Source: UBA2334 sp049653005
GTDB lineage: Bacteria; Pseudomonadota; Gammaproteobacteria; Burkholderiales; Burkholderiaceae_C
DNA: 64,000 bases
NCBI GenBank assembly: GCA_049653005.1
Contig: JBASFL010000095.1
Coordinates: 1-64,000, forward strand
Direction: 5' to 3'
The translations under genes and the position numbers were made by a program. Shown here in pieces: positions 16,240 through 23,621 of this stretch. The notes below the pieces were generated by a model. The model was not told the DNA's origin, did not search any database, and saw only the letters and a list, made by a program, of their open reading frames with translations. The stretch's first letter is position 1; each line of letters begins with the position of its first letter.

Positions 16240-18594
16240 ATGTCCATCCACCTGGACGACCAGACCGAGTGGCTCCTGGAACTGGAGCCCGACAGCCGCG
16301 CGCTGATGCTGCACGCCTGGCCCGACGCAGCCAAGGTGTTCTCCGCCAGGGGGCTGGACAACTACGCCAAAGGCGCCGTGGCCCTGCGCGGCCTGGGCAA
16401 AGGGCCGGGGCTGGTCAACACCTGGATCGAGTCGGCGCCCCAAGTGGCCAAAGAGGTGGGCGAAGACGTGGTGGGCGACCTGGCCACGTCGGTGCTGATG
16501 CTGGCGTCCAAAACCTCGGGCTCGGTCATTGAACTGGTGCTGGGCACCGCCCCCACCGCCGCCCGCCGCCTGGCCGATGGCACGCTGTTTTTGCAATACC
16601 TGCAGTTTTTGAACACCACCTTGGCCCAGGCCCCGCGCGGTGTGCGCCCCATGCTCGACAAACTGGACGTGCTGCTGGGCCAGCTGACGCTGGGCGGCCT
16701 GCGCCGCTGGGCCGCCTGGGGGGCACACGCCCACCGCACGAATTACGAAGAGCAAATCCGTTACTTCGGGCTCGATTCAAAAGAATCGCTGGCCGTGCTG
16801 CAAAACGAGCGCAAAGGCACCCTGCTGGTGGACGTGCAGCGCCGCATCAACATGTACCTGCGCGCCCTGTGGGGGCGCGACTTTTACATGCGCCCCACGG
16901 CGGGCGACTTCGAGTCGCGCGAGGGCTACAAGCCGTTCATTGAGGACTACCTCATTCACCTGCCCGACGCCTACGACGCTGTGCAAACCGACCGGGGCAC
17001 CGTGCCCGCCACCGAGTTGTACCGCGCGGCATCGGCCCACGCGGCAGCCCACCTGGTGTACACACGCCAGCCCATTTCGGCCGAGTCGCTCAACCCCTGG
17101 CAAATGGCGTGCATCGCGCTGGTGGAAGACGCGCGGGTGGAAACCCTGGCCGTGGCCCAGTTTCCGGGCCTGCGCGACCTGTGGGCCAGCCTGCACACGG
17201 CCCTGCCCGACCAAGGCCGCACGGCGGGCGACTTTTTGAGCCGCCTGGCCCGCGCCCTGCTGGACCCCGCCTGCACCGACGACCACCCCTGGGTGCTGGA
17301 AGGCCGCGCCCTGTTCGCCCAGGTGCGCGACCGCGTGCTGGCCCAACCGCACGACAACACCGTGTCATGGGAAGTGGGCGTGGCCTTGGCCCACCGCTTT
17401 CGCGACCAAGTGGGCCTGCCCTTTCAGCCCCGCACCGATGTGCAAACCGCCGCTTACCGCGACGACAACCGCTATTTCTGGGCGTTTGAGGCGTTTGATT
17501 TCGACCAATCCACCGCCGCGGGTTACGACAGCGTCAAGCAGGTGCGCAAATACGTGAACCTGATGGAGTTCGCCAACGAAGTGGACGTGGAAACCGCCGG
17601 GGACGACGCCCAGGAAATCTGGGTGCTGGGCACCGAGCTGTTTCCCTACGAAGACATGGGTGTGTCGTTCAACGCGTCGGAAGGGCGTGAGCCCATCATC
17701 GACCCCGTGCACTACCCCGAGTGGGACCACCAGATCCAGCTGGAGCGCCCCGCCTGGGTGACGGTGCAAGAGCGCCACCCCAAGGCCGGCGACCCCGCGG
17801 TGGTGGACGGCATCGTGGCCGAGCACCGCCGCCTGATCGGGCGCATGAAGTATTTGCTCGACGCCATGCAGCCCCAGGGCGTGCAGCGCATCCGCAAGCT
17901 GGAAGACGGCGACGACATCGACATCAACGCCGCCCTGGCCTCCATGGTGGAGCTGCGCATGGGCCAGCAGCCCGACCCCCGCATCATGATGCGCAGCGTG
18001 CGCAAGGTGCGCGACATCTCGGTGTTGGTGCTGGTGGATTTGTCGGAATCGACGAACGACAAAGTGGCCGGACAAGAACAAACCGTGCTGGAGCTGACCC
18101 GCCAGGCCTGCGTGTTGCTGGCCGATGCCATTGCCAAGGTGGGCGACCCGTTTGCCATCCACGGCTTTTGCTCCGATGGCCGCCACGACGTGAACTACTG
18201 GCGCTTCAAAGACTTTCACCAGCCCTATGACGACGTGGCCAAGGCCCGCATGGCAGGCATGCAAGGCCAGCTGTCCACCCGCATGGGCGCGGCCATCCGC
18301 CACGCCGCCGCCGCGTTGAAAACACAGCGCTCGGCCAAAAAACTGCTGCTGGTCATCACCGACGGCGAACCCGCCGACGTGGACGTGCGCGACCCGCAAT
18401 ACCTGCGCCACGACACCAAAAAAGCCGTGGAAGAAGCGGGCCGCAACGGCGTGTTGACCTACTGCATGAGCCTGGACCCCCGGGCCGACCAGTACGTCAG
18501 CCGCATTTTTGGGGCGCGGAACTTCATGGTGGTGGACAAGGTGGAGCGCCTGCCTGAAAAATTGCCCCTGCTGTACGCAGGCCTCACCCGCTGA
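16240..18594 (+). CDS. cbbO: RuBisCO activase adaptor CbbO with von Willebrand A domain
   Basis: A 784-residue partner of CbbQ. The N-terminal and middle parts are the large CbbO/NorD-like helical region. The C-terminal domain (about 590-784) is a von Willebrand factor A fold with an intact metal-ion adhesion site: VLVLVDLSES (DxSxS), the Thr of STRMGAAIRHA, and LLLVITDGEPADVD. In characterised CbbQO systems this site contacts RuBisCO. The ATG at 16240 starts MSIHLDDQTEWLLELEPDSR, 13 bases past cbbQ; the upstream open frame is overlap only. Length is in the expected 770-800 range. Confidence 0.94.
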   Translation: MSIHLDDQTEWLLELEPDSRALMLHAWPDAAKVFSARGLDNYAKGAVALRGLGKGPGLVNTWIESAPQVAKEVGEDVVGDLATSVLMLASKTSGSVIELVLGTAPTAARRLADGTLFLQYLQFLNTTLAQAPRGVRPMLDKLDVLLGQLTLGGLRRWAAWGAHAHRTNYEEQIRYFGLDSKESLAVLQNERKGTLLVDVQRRINMYLRALWGRDFYMRPTAGDFESREGYKPFIEDYLIHLPDAYDAVQTDRGTVPATELYRAASAHAAAHLVYTRQPISAESLNPWQMACIALVEDARVETLAVAQFPGLRDLWASLHTALPDQGRTAGDFLSRLARALLDPACTDDHPWVLEGRALFAQVRDRVLAQPHDNTVSWEVGVALAHRFRDQVGLPFQPRTDVQTAAYRDDNRYFWAFEAFDFDQSTAAGYDSVKQVRKYVNLMEFANEVDVETAGDDAQEIWVLGTELFPYEDMGVSFNASEGREPIIDPVHYPEWDHQIQLERPAWVTVQERHPKAGDPAVVDGIVAEHRRLIGRMKYLLDAMQPQGVQRIRKLEDGDDIDINAALASMVELRMGQQPDPRIMMRSVRKVRDISVLVLVDLSESTNDKVAGQEQTVLELTRQACVLLADAIAKVGDPFAIHGFCSDGRHDVNYWRFKDFHQPYDDVAKARMAGMQGQLSTRMGAAIRHAAAALKTQRSAKKLLLVITDGEPADVDVRDPQYLRHDTKKAVEEAGRNGVLTYCMSLDPRADQYVSRIFGARNFMVVDKVERLPEKLPLLYAGLTR

Positions 18595-18614
18595 GCCCCT
18601 TTACAGTCCCTGTC

Positions 18615-18920
18615 ATGAACACACCCCAAACCTACGCTGGCCTTGAGCACGAAGAAAACTTTGGCATCACCCTGATCGGCCGCCTCATCCGCGACGCGTG
18701 GGTGTTTGGCATCGCCCCAGAGGGCGAAACCTTTGCAGGCCGCCGCCCCGGCGAGTTGCAAAACCTGTTCGAGCAGGTGCACCTGGCCTGGGAGCCCTAC
18801 GCCCAGTTGCCCAGCCGCTTGCCACCCGAACTGGCCGAGCGCCATGGACGCATCCACGGCGACGCGATTGCCAAAGCCAAAGCCGCTGGCTGGGACGCCG
18901 AATTGGGCGATGACGAGTGA
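18615..18920 (+). CDS. Small conserved-looking protein at the end of the cbbLSQO operon
   Basis: A 101-residue acidic soluble protein that I do not recognise. It starts 20 bases after cbbO and reads in the same direction, so it is probably cotranscribed. Sequence features: ITLIGRLIRDAWVFGIAPEG near the start, an amphipathic middle (GELQNLFEQVHLAWEPYAQL), then a helical Ala/Lys stretch and an acidic end (ELGDDE). There is no signal, membrane segment or metal motif. A role in RuBisCO assembly or activation is a guess from position. Confidence 0.7.
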   Translation: MNTPQTYAGLEHEENFGITLIGRLIRDAWVFGIAPEGETFAGRRPGELQNLFEQVHLAWEPYAQLPSRLPPELAERHGRIHGDAIAKAKAAGWDAELGDDE

Positions 18921-18939
18921 ACAGGGTCAATTAAACAAG

Positions 18940-18983
18940 AGCTGAAAAGTCAATACAGGCAAGCGCTGGGGCCTGTTTTTTAT
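18940..18983. repeat. Dispersed Comamonadaceae-type intergenic repeat with T-rich end
   Basis: GTCAATACAGGCAAGCGCTG then GGGCCTGTTTTTTATT matches the right arm of the complete copy at 61502-61539. It lies between convergent genes and probably terminates the cbb operon. Confidence 0.65.
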
Positions 18984-18989
18984 TGAAAT

Positions 18990-19199
18990 TCAGCGGGGGC
19001 TGCCGTCGCGCCACAGCGACAGCATCAGCCGCACCCCCAGCACGGCGTTGCCCAGGGCAAACACCGCCACCACCAGCATCACCCCCAAGGGCAGCGGGTA
19101 AGTGCGCAGCACCCAGGCCAACACGCTGGACAACACGTTCAGCACCACCCACAGCCAGAACTTGGGGTTGCGGGGCTGGAACAGGCGGGTGAGTTTCAT
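18990..19199 (-). CDS. Small two-span membrane protein
   Basis: A 69-residue protein. The ATG at 19199 starts MKLTRLFQPRNPKFWLWVVL and gives two hydrophobic segments (about 14-33 and 37-58) joined by a short turn with RTYPLPLG. A basic start and a charged end (LWRDGSPR) fit an inner-membrane protein. No family is recognised. It reads in the same direction as the chemoreceptor gene, 65 bases downstream of it, so it could be the last gene of that transcript. Confidence 0.55.
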   Translation of the reverse strand: MKLTRLFQPRNPKFWLWVVLNVLSSVLAWVLRTYPLPLGVMLVVAVFALGNAVLGVRLMLSLWRDGSPR

Positions 19200-19264
19200 G
19201 GGTTGAGCACAGTTGCGGGGTTTTTGTCCAAAGCCACCTCGGGTACGCGTCTCGAACGACGTGG

Positions 19265-20794
19265 TCACCGGCCCGATGCGCTGAAAACGCTGACCGCTCG
19301 CGTCAATCTCATGGCCTGGTCTTTGAGGCTGGATGCCGCCGCTGAACTCTCTTGCACCAGTGCGGCATTTTGCTGGGTCATCTGGTCCAGTTGATTGACG
19401 GCCAAATTGACCCGGCCAATGCCCTCGCTTTGCTCCCGTGTCACAGAGGTGATTCGGGCTGTCACGTTTGTCACGCGTTGCACGCTGGCCACGATTTCCC
19501 CCATCGTGTTGCCCGCTTCCTGCACCTGTTCAGAGCCACTTTGCACCTTGTCAACGCTCGCGCTGATGAGGTCTTTGATTTCTTTGGCCGCTTGCGCGCT
19601 GCGCCCAGCAAGGCTGCGCACCTCGCTGGCCACCACGGCAAAACCTTTGCCAGATTCGCCTGCCCGGGCAGCTTCCACAGCGGCGTTCAGGGCCAATATG
19701 TTGGTTTGAAATGCAATGCTGTCGATCACCCCAATGATGTCTGCAATCTTGCGGCTGCTCTGATTGATGTCTTCCATCGTGGCCACCACCTTGTACACCG
19801 CAGCACCACCCCGGGTTGCCACGCTGGCAGCGCTGGTCACCCATTCGGTTGCCTGATCCGCGGCCTCTGCGCTCTGTCGCACGGTCGCGGTCAGCGTGTC
19901 CATACTGCTGGCGGTTTGCGCCAGGCTGCCTGCTGCTGACGCCGTGCGACTTGCCAAATCGTGTGTGCCCGTTGCAATCTGAGAGCCCGACACCGCAATT
20001 TGGTCTGAGGCATCGCGAATTTCGCTCACCACACCGTGCAAAGAGGTTTGCATGGCGCTCAACGCACGCATCAAGTCCCCCACCTCGTCTTGGCGTTGCG
20101 TGACCACCGCGACGTGGAGGTTGCCTTTGGCCACCTCTTGGGCCAGCGCGCTGGCCCTGGCCAGTTCCGCCACCACCCGCCGAATGACGAACCAAGAGGC
20201 CCACACGGTGGCCGCCGCCACAGCCAGTGCAAACGCTGACCACCACCAGTGAAGCCGCGTGGATGTCTGGCGATTGGCCTCAAACTGGGCCGCATGGAAG
20301 TCGTCAACTTTGGCCACCAAGTCGGTGTAGTGCCGCTTGAGGGCTCCAAAGGTCTGGTCCACCGCGTTCAGTGCCACGCCAGCGGCTGCCGGGGACGTTT
20401 TGGCCACAGACAGTGCGGCTTCAATGTCTTTTTGGTAACGCTGCGTCAGCTCGTGGGCCTTGCTCAGGCTGGCGGCGTCCAGTCCATCGGTAGACAAAAT
20501 GTCAATGACGCGTTCTGCGCCCTGCAGCTGTTGGCCCAGGTCGGCTCGAACGGTGGCAATTTTGGCCTCGTCCATGGCTGAAATGCCCGCCACCGTGCGG
20601 TACACATCCGTGTGGATGTTTGCCAATTGGTCTTGCACGTCGTTGATGGTTTTGAACTGCTCGTTTTGGCTTGAGAAGCCAGCGTGTGACCTTTCCGCTG
20701 CTTGAAACATCAAAGACGATTCGAACTGCCCAACTGCCAGCATGACAAGTGCTGTCAGTGCCGGCGCAAGCGTCAATTTCTGACCCAGCTTCAT
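19265..20794 (-). CDS. Methyl-accepting chemotaxis protein
   Basis: A 509-residue inner-membrane chemoreceptor. The first membrane segment is at about residues 8-25, followed by a periplasmic four-helix-bundle-type sensor of about 160 residues. The second segment is near 187-207 (ALAVAAATVWASWFVIRR), then HAMP, then a signalling domain whose hairpin tip is NILALNAAVEAARAGE with GKGFAVVASEVRSLA. It starts 28 bases after the bufC stop, on the same strand and with no visible terminator between, so it may be expressed with the bufferin operon. The ligand is unknown. Confidence 0.9.
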   Translation of the reverse strand: MKLGQKLTLAPALTALVMLAVGQFESSLMFQAAERSHAGFSSQNEQFKTINDVQDQLANIHTDVYRTVAGISAMDEAKIATVRADLGQQLQGAERVIDILSTDGLDAASLSKAHELTQRYQKDIEAALSVAKTSPAAAGVALNAVDQTFGALKRHYTDLVAKVDDFHAAQFEANRQTSTRLHWWWSAFALAVAAATVWASWFVIRRVVAELARASALAQEVAKGNLHVAVVTQRQDEVGDLMRALSAMQTSLHGVVSEIRDASDQIAVSGSQIATGTHDLASRTASAAGSLAQTASSMDTLTATVRQSAEAADQATEWVTSAASVATRGGAAVYKVVATMEDINQSSRKIADIIGVIDSIAFQTNILALNAAVEAARAGESGKGFAVVASEVRSLAGRSAQAAKEIKDLISASVDKVQSGSEQVQEAGNTMGEIVASVQRVTNVTARITSVTREQSEGIGRVNLAVNQLDQMTQQNAALVQESSAAASSLKDQAMRLTRAVSVFSASGR

Positions 20795-20822
20795 GATTCA
20801 GACCTTTCGTGTGGCGGCGAAT

Positions 20823-21653
20823 TCAAGGCGTGACTTGCCCATGCGTCACGTTTTCGACCCCAACCACCAACGCTTGTCGCACGGCTCTTGGCAACCAGTT
20901 GGAGAAGTCCAGGCCGCATGCCTCCAGCGCGGGGAGCAAGGTCTGCCCGGCCAGCAAGGCCGACAAAAAGGTGCACTCTGCTTCGGTTGACGCACACACG
21001 GTGGCCGTCTCACGCCCCTTGCGCCACACCAACGCATGTTCGGTTTGCGGTGCGCTCCAGGTGTCACCCAATTGCCCGATGGCTGTCTCTCGGTCGCCCG
21101 CTGTGGGTAAGCGGTGTGCGAGCAACACAGGAACCACCGCAAAGGTGTTGTGCAGTACCTGCAGGCCTGGGGCCAGTTGCAAGGTCAGGTGGTCAGGGTC
21201 TTCCGCCGCCAGCAGGGCCAGGCTGGGCAGGTTGGCATCGGCATCGGGTGCGCCATCTGCCCGGTGCAGCGCCCATTCCACACGGGCCACATCTGGCAGC
21301 CAGGGCAGGTCGGCCAGTTGCGGGCTGCTGGCCATGAAGCTGGCCAGCATGTCGCCCCACTGGGCCAGGTCACCATGCTGGGGGGGGTGGGTGTGCCAAA
21401 GTGCGCGGGCCAGTTGGGCCATGCTCTCGACGCTGAGGATGGCGGTCACCACCGGGTAGGCCGCGCTCAGCGCGCGCTCCGCCACCGCGTGGGCATTGGC
21501 TTTGTAACAATTTAGGCCTCTACCGCTTGTTGGGTAAGCATTGTCAGCTATGAATTGTTTTAAATTGGCAGGCAGGGGTGCATCCACGGCCTGGGCACTG
21601 GGGGATAGCAGGGCGTGTAACAGCGCCTGTTGCTGGGCTTCAAGCGTGTGCAT
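20823..21653 (-). CDS. bufC: BufC-type bufferin maturation partner (DUF2063/HvfC family)
   Basis: A 276-residue cytoplasmic protein. The family's N-terminal domain (about 8-100) is recognised by RGLNCYKANAHAVAERALSA, AAYPVV and LARALWHTHPP. The C-terminal half includes PWLPDVARVEWALHRAD and LVWRKG. In bufferin systems this DUF2063 protein is the partner of the DUF692 oxidase BufB and delivers the peptide to it. The gene overlaps bufB by 14 bases, implying coupled translation. A counterpart exists as the C-terminal half of the fusion at 28007-29674. Confidence 0.82.
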   Translation of the reverse strand: MHTLEAQQQALLHALLSPSAQAVDAPLPANLKQFIADNAYPTSGRGLNCYKANAHAVAERALSAAYPVVTAILSVESMAQLARALWHTHPPQHGDLAQWGDMLASFMASSPQLADLPWLPDVARVEWALHRADGAPDADANLPSLALLAAEDPDHLTLQLAPGLQVLHNTFAVVPVLLAHRLPTAGDRETAIGQLGDTWSAPQTEHALVWRKGRETATVCASTEAECTFLSALLAGQTLLPALEACGLDFSNWLPRAVRQALVVGVENVTHGQVTP

Positions 21654-22626
21654 GGGGGCCTCCAGCTGGCACTGACTGCCGGGCCAGTTGCTGGGCGTGG
21701 TGTGCTTCGCTCAGCAGCACATCCAGGGCCGGAATGTCGGTGTCCCATTCGATCAGGCTGGGCACGGCCCCCCATGTGGCCAGTGCATGGGTGTACACGG
21801 CCCAAACGGGTTCGCTCACGCGGCTGCCGTGGTCGTCAATGACGATGTCGCCCGCGTGGGTGTGGCCTGCCAGGTGAATTTCCGCGATGGCGGGGTGGTG
21901 GCCTCGGGCCATTGGCGTGGCCGCTGGTTCGAGTGCCGCGTTGAGTGCATCGATCCAGCCGCAGCAGTCGGCCACCAGTTGGGTGGTTTCGACGGCGGGG
22001 TTGCCCAGGTGCCGGTTGCGGGCGTTGACCATGAGGTTGTTCACGTCCACCAGCAGCTGGCAGCCGGTGCGGCGCGACAACTCGGCCAAAAAGGCCGGTT
22101 CGCTCCAGTCGGCGTCGGCCCACTGGAGGTAGGCCGACAGGTTCTCGACGGCGATGGACCGGCGCAGACGGTCTTGTACGCGCTGCACGTTGGCGGCCAT
22201 GACGTTCAAGGCCTCGTGTGTCCAGGGCACGGGCAGCAAATCGGCCGCGTGCACGGGCACGTGGCCGGTGCCGTTGTGCCAAGTGCCACGGGCAAAACTG
22301 GCGTGGTCGCTGATGCGCACGGGGTTTACCTGTGCGGCCAGCCGGGCCAGTTGGTCCAAGTGCCAGTCGTCCAGCCCGGTGGCCGATCCCAGCGACAAGC
22401 CCACGCCATGCAGGCTGATGGGGTAGTGCTGGCGCCCCGCCATCAGCACCGCCAGCGCTGCACCACCGGGGGCAAAAAAGTTTTCGGAATGCACCTCTAG
22501 AAAAGCGAGCGCTGGGCGCTGTTCCAGCACCCGTGTGTAGTGGGGCTGGCGCCAGCCAATCCCAGCCAGCCGTTCGCTGGTGGGCACTGCCGTGGCAGGC
22601 GGCTGGGGAGGGTGCAGTGGGGGCAT
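21640..22626 (-). CDS. bufB: BufB-type DUF692 multinuclear-iron enzyme
   Basis: A 328-residue TIM-barrel enzyme of the DUF692/MbnB family, which uses two or three iron ions to modify peptide cysteines. Metal-ligand motifs: SDHASFA, VENLSAYL, VDVNNLMVNA, IHLAGHTHAGD and IEWDTDIP. LEVHSENFF near the start is typical of the family. The ATG at 22626 gives a normal length; a longer frame upstream runs through the previous gene. By analogy with characterised bufferins it should modify cysteines of the BufA1 precursor encoded upstream. It overlaps bufC and follows the thioredoxin-like gene by 14 bases. Confidence 0.85.
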   Translation of the reverse strand: MPPLHPPQPPATAVPTSERLAGIGWRQPHYTRVLEQRPALAFLEVHSENFFAPGGAALAVLMAGRQHYPISLHGVGLSLGSATGLDDWHLDQLARLAAQVNPVRISDHASFARGTWHNGTGHVPVHAADLLPVPWTHEALNVMAANVQRVQDRLRRSIAVENLSAYLQWADADWSEPAFLAELSRRTGCQLLVDVNNLMVNARNRHLGNPAVETTQLVADCCGWIDALNAALEPAATPMARGHHPAIAEIHLAGHTHAGDIVIDDHGSRVSEPVWAVYTHALATWGAVPSLIEWDTDIPALDVLLSEAHHAQQLARQSVPAGGPHAHA

Positions 22627-22640
22627 GGGCGGGTGTTGGG

Positions 22641-23210
22641 TCAGAGCAGTTCTGCAATGGTGTCCCACACCTCGGCTGGGACGCGTCCCGTGGTGTGCAT
22701 GCGCAGTTTGCCGGCGCGGTCCAGCACGTAGATGCTGGGCAGGTGTGTGGCCCCGGTTGCGTTGGGTGCGTCCAGTGTCAGAGAGGTGGCAAACCCAGGC
22801 GCACCCTTCCACAGCGAAGGCCATTGCTGCGAAGGTGGCACCGTGACGAGGCGGGCCGCTTCCCAGCTGCGCAAGGGATCGGGCCGGGCATCGGTGTTGA
22901 CGCTGATGATTTGAAAACCTTTTGTGTGCCAGCCTGCCAGGTTGGCGCGCAGCTCGGGCATTTTGCTGAGGCACACGGAGCAGTCTGTGGACCAGACCAT
23001 CACCAACACCACTTGGCCACGCAAGGCGTTGAGGCTGATGGTTTGGCCCGAGGCGGTCTGCCCCGCCAACGTGGGGTGTGTGGGCACGGGGTCGCTGCCG
23101 CCGGACACGGCAGCCGCGACTGGCACGCCCAACGTGGCGGCTGCGGCCAGGGCCAGTGTTTGCAGCACCACGGCCACCCGCGCACCCTTTGAAGCCCCGT
23201 GATGGGTCAT
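22641..23210 (-). CDS. Exported TlpA-type thioredoxin-like protein in the bufferin operon
   Basis: A 189-residue protein with a signal or anchor sequence (about 9-35, Ala/Val-rich, ending near VAAAV). A thioredoxin fold of the TlpA/ResA/AhpC type follows, with WSTDCSVCLSKMPEL and redox cysteines at 77 and 80. The cis-Pro segment near the end is ATHLPSIYVLD. The ATG at 23210 starts MTHHGASKGARV; the longer open frame upstream overlaps bufA1. The order is bufA1, this gene, bufB, bufC. A periplasmic thiol reductase could keep the peptide cysteines reduced or reload copper; that role is inference from context. Confidence 0.75.
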   Translation of the reverse strand: MTHHGASKGARVAVVLQTLALAAAATLGVPVAAAVSGGSDPVPTHPTLAGQTASGQTISLNALRGQVVLVMVWSTDCSVCLSKMPELRANLAGWHTKGFQIISVNTDARPDPLRSWEAARLVTVPPSQQWPSLWKGAPGFATSLTLDAPNATGATHLPSIYVLDRAGKLRMHTTGRVPAEVWDTIAELL

Positions 23211-23254
23211 GTTGCGTGGGGGGCTGTGTTGGGCGGGCCGTGTTGCAAAAGCGC

Positions 23255-23524
23255 TCAGCCTTTGGCTTTCTTCTTGGCTTCGTCGGCGCTCAGGCCGCCC
23301 ATTTGTTTGCAGGTGCCTTTGGCCGCAAACACCCATTCGCCCGCATCGTTGTCTTTTTTGGACTGGCCCGCGCAGGAGTGGGTGCCTGCCAGGTTGGCGC
23401 AGTCGTTTTGGCCAGCCTTGGCAACGCCGTAGCACTTTTCTTTTTCCTGTGCCATGGCGGGGGCGGCAACGCCCATGGTCAGCAAGGAGGCGGCGGTCAG
23501 GGCAATCATGGAGCGGGTGTTCAT
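23255..23524 (-). CDS. bufA1: BufA1-type bufferin precursor (DUF2282)
   Basis: An 89-residue precursor with a clear signal peptide (residues 1-25, cleavage after AMA) and four cysteines at 31, 42, 51 and 72 in the DUF2282 pattern KCYGVAKAGQNDC, HSCAG, KGTCKQMGG. This family gives ribosomally made peptides whose cysteines are modified by BufB/BufC and which bind copper in the periplasm. A predicted SigF-type promoter lies 71 bases upstream. It is the first gene of a minus-strand operon continuing into the thioredoxin-like gene, bufB and bufC. Confidence 0.85.
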   Translation of the reverse strand: MNTRSMIALTAASLLTMGVAAPAMAQEKEKCYGVAKAGQNDCANLAGTHSCAGQSKKDNDAGEWVFAAKGTCKQMGGLSADEAKKKAKG

Positions 23525-23594
23525 CGGGGGTTCTCCGGTGGGTGGTTGGTGTGCACCGCTGGTGTGGGGTTCACGTTGTCAGCAGTGGTGGGTA

Positions 23595-23621
23595 GTTCGT
23601 GACGTGCCTCGAAACGGTTAC
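23595..23621 (-). promoter_or_regulatory. Predicted SigF-type promoter of the bufA1 operon
   Basis: On the minus strand GTAACC (23621-23616), exactly 16 bases, then CGAAC (23599-23595). It matches the three other sites in this region and, from memory, the Caulobacter sigma-F consensus GTAACC-N16-CGAA. The -35 box overlaps the stop codon of the upstream EAL gene. The transcript should start near 23588, about 64 bases before bufA1. Confidence 0.75.

Noticed and set aside
13444..18920. Possible carboxysome operon
   Set aside because: Form IA RuBisCO with cbbQ and cbbO can accompany carboxysomes, but no csoS2, shell-protein or csoSCA genes follow; the operon ends with an unknown small gene.
21500..21560. 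Sequence in bufC resembling the dispersed repeat (aggcctctaccgcttg, later gctatgaattg)
   Set aside because: The encoded residues (RGLNCYKANAHAV) are conserved in the DUF2063 family, so the DNA likeness is probably chance.
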